Source: Cesiribacter sp. SM1 (GTDB lineage Bacteria > Bacteroidota > Bacteroidia > Cytophagales > Cyclobacteriaceae). From it: a stretch of 64,000 bases of DNA. The translations under genes and the position numbers were made by a program. The notes beneath the pieces are model-generated. The model made no database searches and was not told the origin of the DNA. It saw only the letters and a program-made list of their open reading frames with translations. The stretch lies in assembly GCF_020178975.1 (NCBI RefSeq), contig NZ_JAHXBU010000092.1, positions 124,001-188,000 of the forward strand. The letters run 5' to 3'. Below are positions 63,276-64,000 of the stretch, in pieces (within the stretch, counting starts at the first letter, position 1; each line of letters opens with the position of its first letter).

Positions 63276-63469
63276 GCAGTAACAGCTCCCAACAAAGCAA
63301 ACAGGATATTGCATAAATTCGAAACTTCAGGTTTCAAATCCATTTATAAGCTAAGTAGCAATTGGAAATTAAGTTGCAAATAAATGCCCAATACCCAGTT
63401 TGCGAAACGTTTTTTTGAAGTGATGCCTAAGAAGCGGTGTAAACCACACAATGCTTTATTCTTGCTGAA

Positions 63470-64000
63470 TCACTTGGGCTCAGGCACCCCTGAGGTGAAG
63501 CTTACGGATTGAATGGCACCCTTGAACCAGGATACCTTATTCATGCGAACGCCTATGGAAGTTTTGGCGATGGGGCTAACGGGAAGGTAGCGGATCTGGC
63601 CGGAGAGTTCCTCTTTCCCGTTCACATATCCTTTTAGCTGCCCATCCTGGTAGGTAAGGCGTAGCTGCGCCCATGCATTAACCGGATGGGTCTTGGTGGA
63701 GTCGATAAGAGTGAGTGCTTCATTTTCAGTACGCATGAACAGGTCTGGATACCACTCCCCCCTATCGTTCAGCCGGAGTTCCATCAGGATGCGGCGCTGG
63801 TCGTTTTGCGGGTCCTGGATATGGAGGAATCGCTGCTCTCTGTTGGCAGGATAGCCTGGATAGGGTTTGAAAACAATTTCAATGGTAAATTCATCAGCGC
63901 CAGCAATTGGGTTGGTATGAAGGAGCAGGCCATCATCCACACCATCAAACGCCATTGCTTTTTTACCTTCTTCTGTTTCAATGATGGCAGGATTACCCAA
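63470..64000 (-). CDS. LamG-like (concanavalin-fold) domain protein, 5' end outside window
   Basis: C-terminal 176 residues of a larger protein. The frame runs off the window edge, and the only start here would be a TTG at its very end. The sequence is a LamG/jelly-roll domain: AMAFDGVDDGLLLHTNPIAGADEFTIEIVFKPY, QRFLHIQDPQNDQRRILMELRL, NAWAQLRLTYQDGQLKGYVNGKEEL and SIGVRMNKVSWFKGAIQSVSF. Such domains occur as carbohydrate-binding or structural modules of secreted enzymes. The catalytic part, if any, lies outside the window. Confidence 0.75.
   Translation of the reverse strand: MGNPAIIETEEGKKAMAFDGVDDGLLLHTNPIAGADEFTIEIVFKPYPGYPANREQRFLHIQDPQNDQRRILMELRLNDRGEWYPDLFMRTENEALTLIDSTKTHPVNAWAQLRLTYQDGQLKGYVNGKEELSGQIRYLPVSPIAKTSIGVRMNKVSWFKGAIQSVSFTSGVPEPK

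Noticed and set aside
1-64000. tRNA, rRNA, CRISPR arrays, integrases, transposases or phage genes
   Set aside because: I looked for regular repeat-spacer patterns, tRNA arms and recombinase motifs and found none. The island shows no attachment sites or mobility genes inside this window.

Overview
The window looks like a chromosomal segment of a Bacteroidota bacterium, probably of the Cytophagales. The evidence is two SusC/SusD outer-membrane pairs, a type IX secretion (T9SS) sorting tail on a secreted lyase, a short 287-residue RpoD-type sigma factor, promoter -7 boxes of the TAnnTTTG type and few Shine-Dalgarno sites. No rRNA, tRNA, CRISPR array, integrase or transposase was seen.

Layout. 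1-11.8 kb is housekeeping and accessory: pflB (5' end outside the window) and pflA, glucokinase, a tandem universal stress protein, an RpoD-type sigma factor, a VOC-fold protein, a small unknown protein, an ABC exporter half-transporter and a NagD-like phosphatase. 12-63 kb is one large catabolic island for pectin, above all rhamnogalacturonan I. The catabolic core (12-26.4 kb) has altronate dehydratase, a LacI regulator, an NCS1-like permease with a coupled 60-residue membrane protein, rhaEW-rhaI-rhaB-lutABC and an AraR-like GntR regulator. The depolymerising part (26.5-62.5 kb) has a DUF4861 lipoprotein, two GH105 unsaturated galacturonyl hydrolases, a SASA-type acetylesterase, a T9SS-secreted PL11 rhamnogalacturonan lyase, a CE12 acetylesterase, GH2, GH31, susC/susD pair 1, a small lipoprotein with a damaged signal peptide, GH106 rhamnosidase, rhamnose mutarotase, an xdhC-mocA pair that looks unrelated, PL22 oligogalacturonate lyase and susC/susD pair 2. 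The end carries a small membrane protein and a truncated LamG-like protein.

How it works together (inference from families). PL11 cuts the RG-I backbone outside the cell and esterases remove acetyl groups. SusCD pairs import oligomers. GH105, GH106, GH2, GH31 and PL22 finish them in the periplasm. Rhamnose then runs through RhaM, RhaI, RhaB and RhaEW to DHAP and L-lactate, and LutABC oxidises lactate to pyruvate. Galacturonate would enter through UxaA, although the preceding isomerase and reductase are not here.

Main discovery. Ten promoters in the island share one architecture: two direct copies of CAGGAYA ten bases apart, exactly 20 bases, then a TAnnTTTG-like -7 box, always pointing at the gene. 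One further promoter (32.9 kb) keeps only the proximal copy at the same spacing. The second repeat sits where the -33 element should be, so this looks like the site of an island-wide activator, which is not encoded in the window. A second signal, the palindrome GCAATCGATTGC, lies at or near several of the same promoters and upstream of uxaA and the GntR gene. It probably binds the LacI or GntR regulator encoded here. Two exact copies also lie inside both susC genes.
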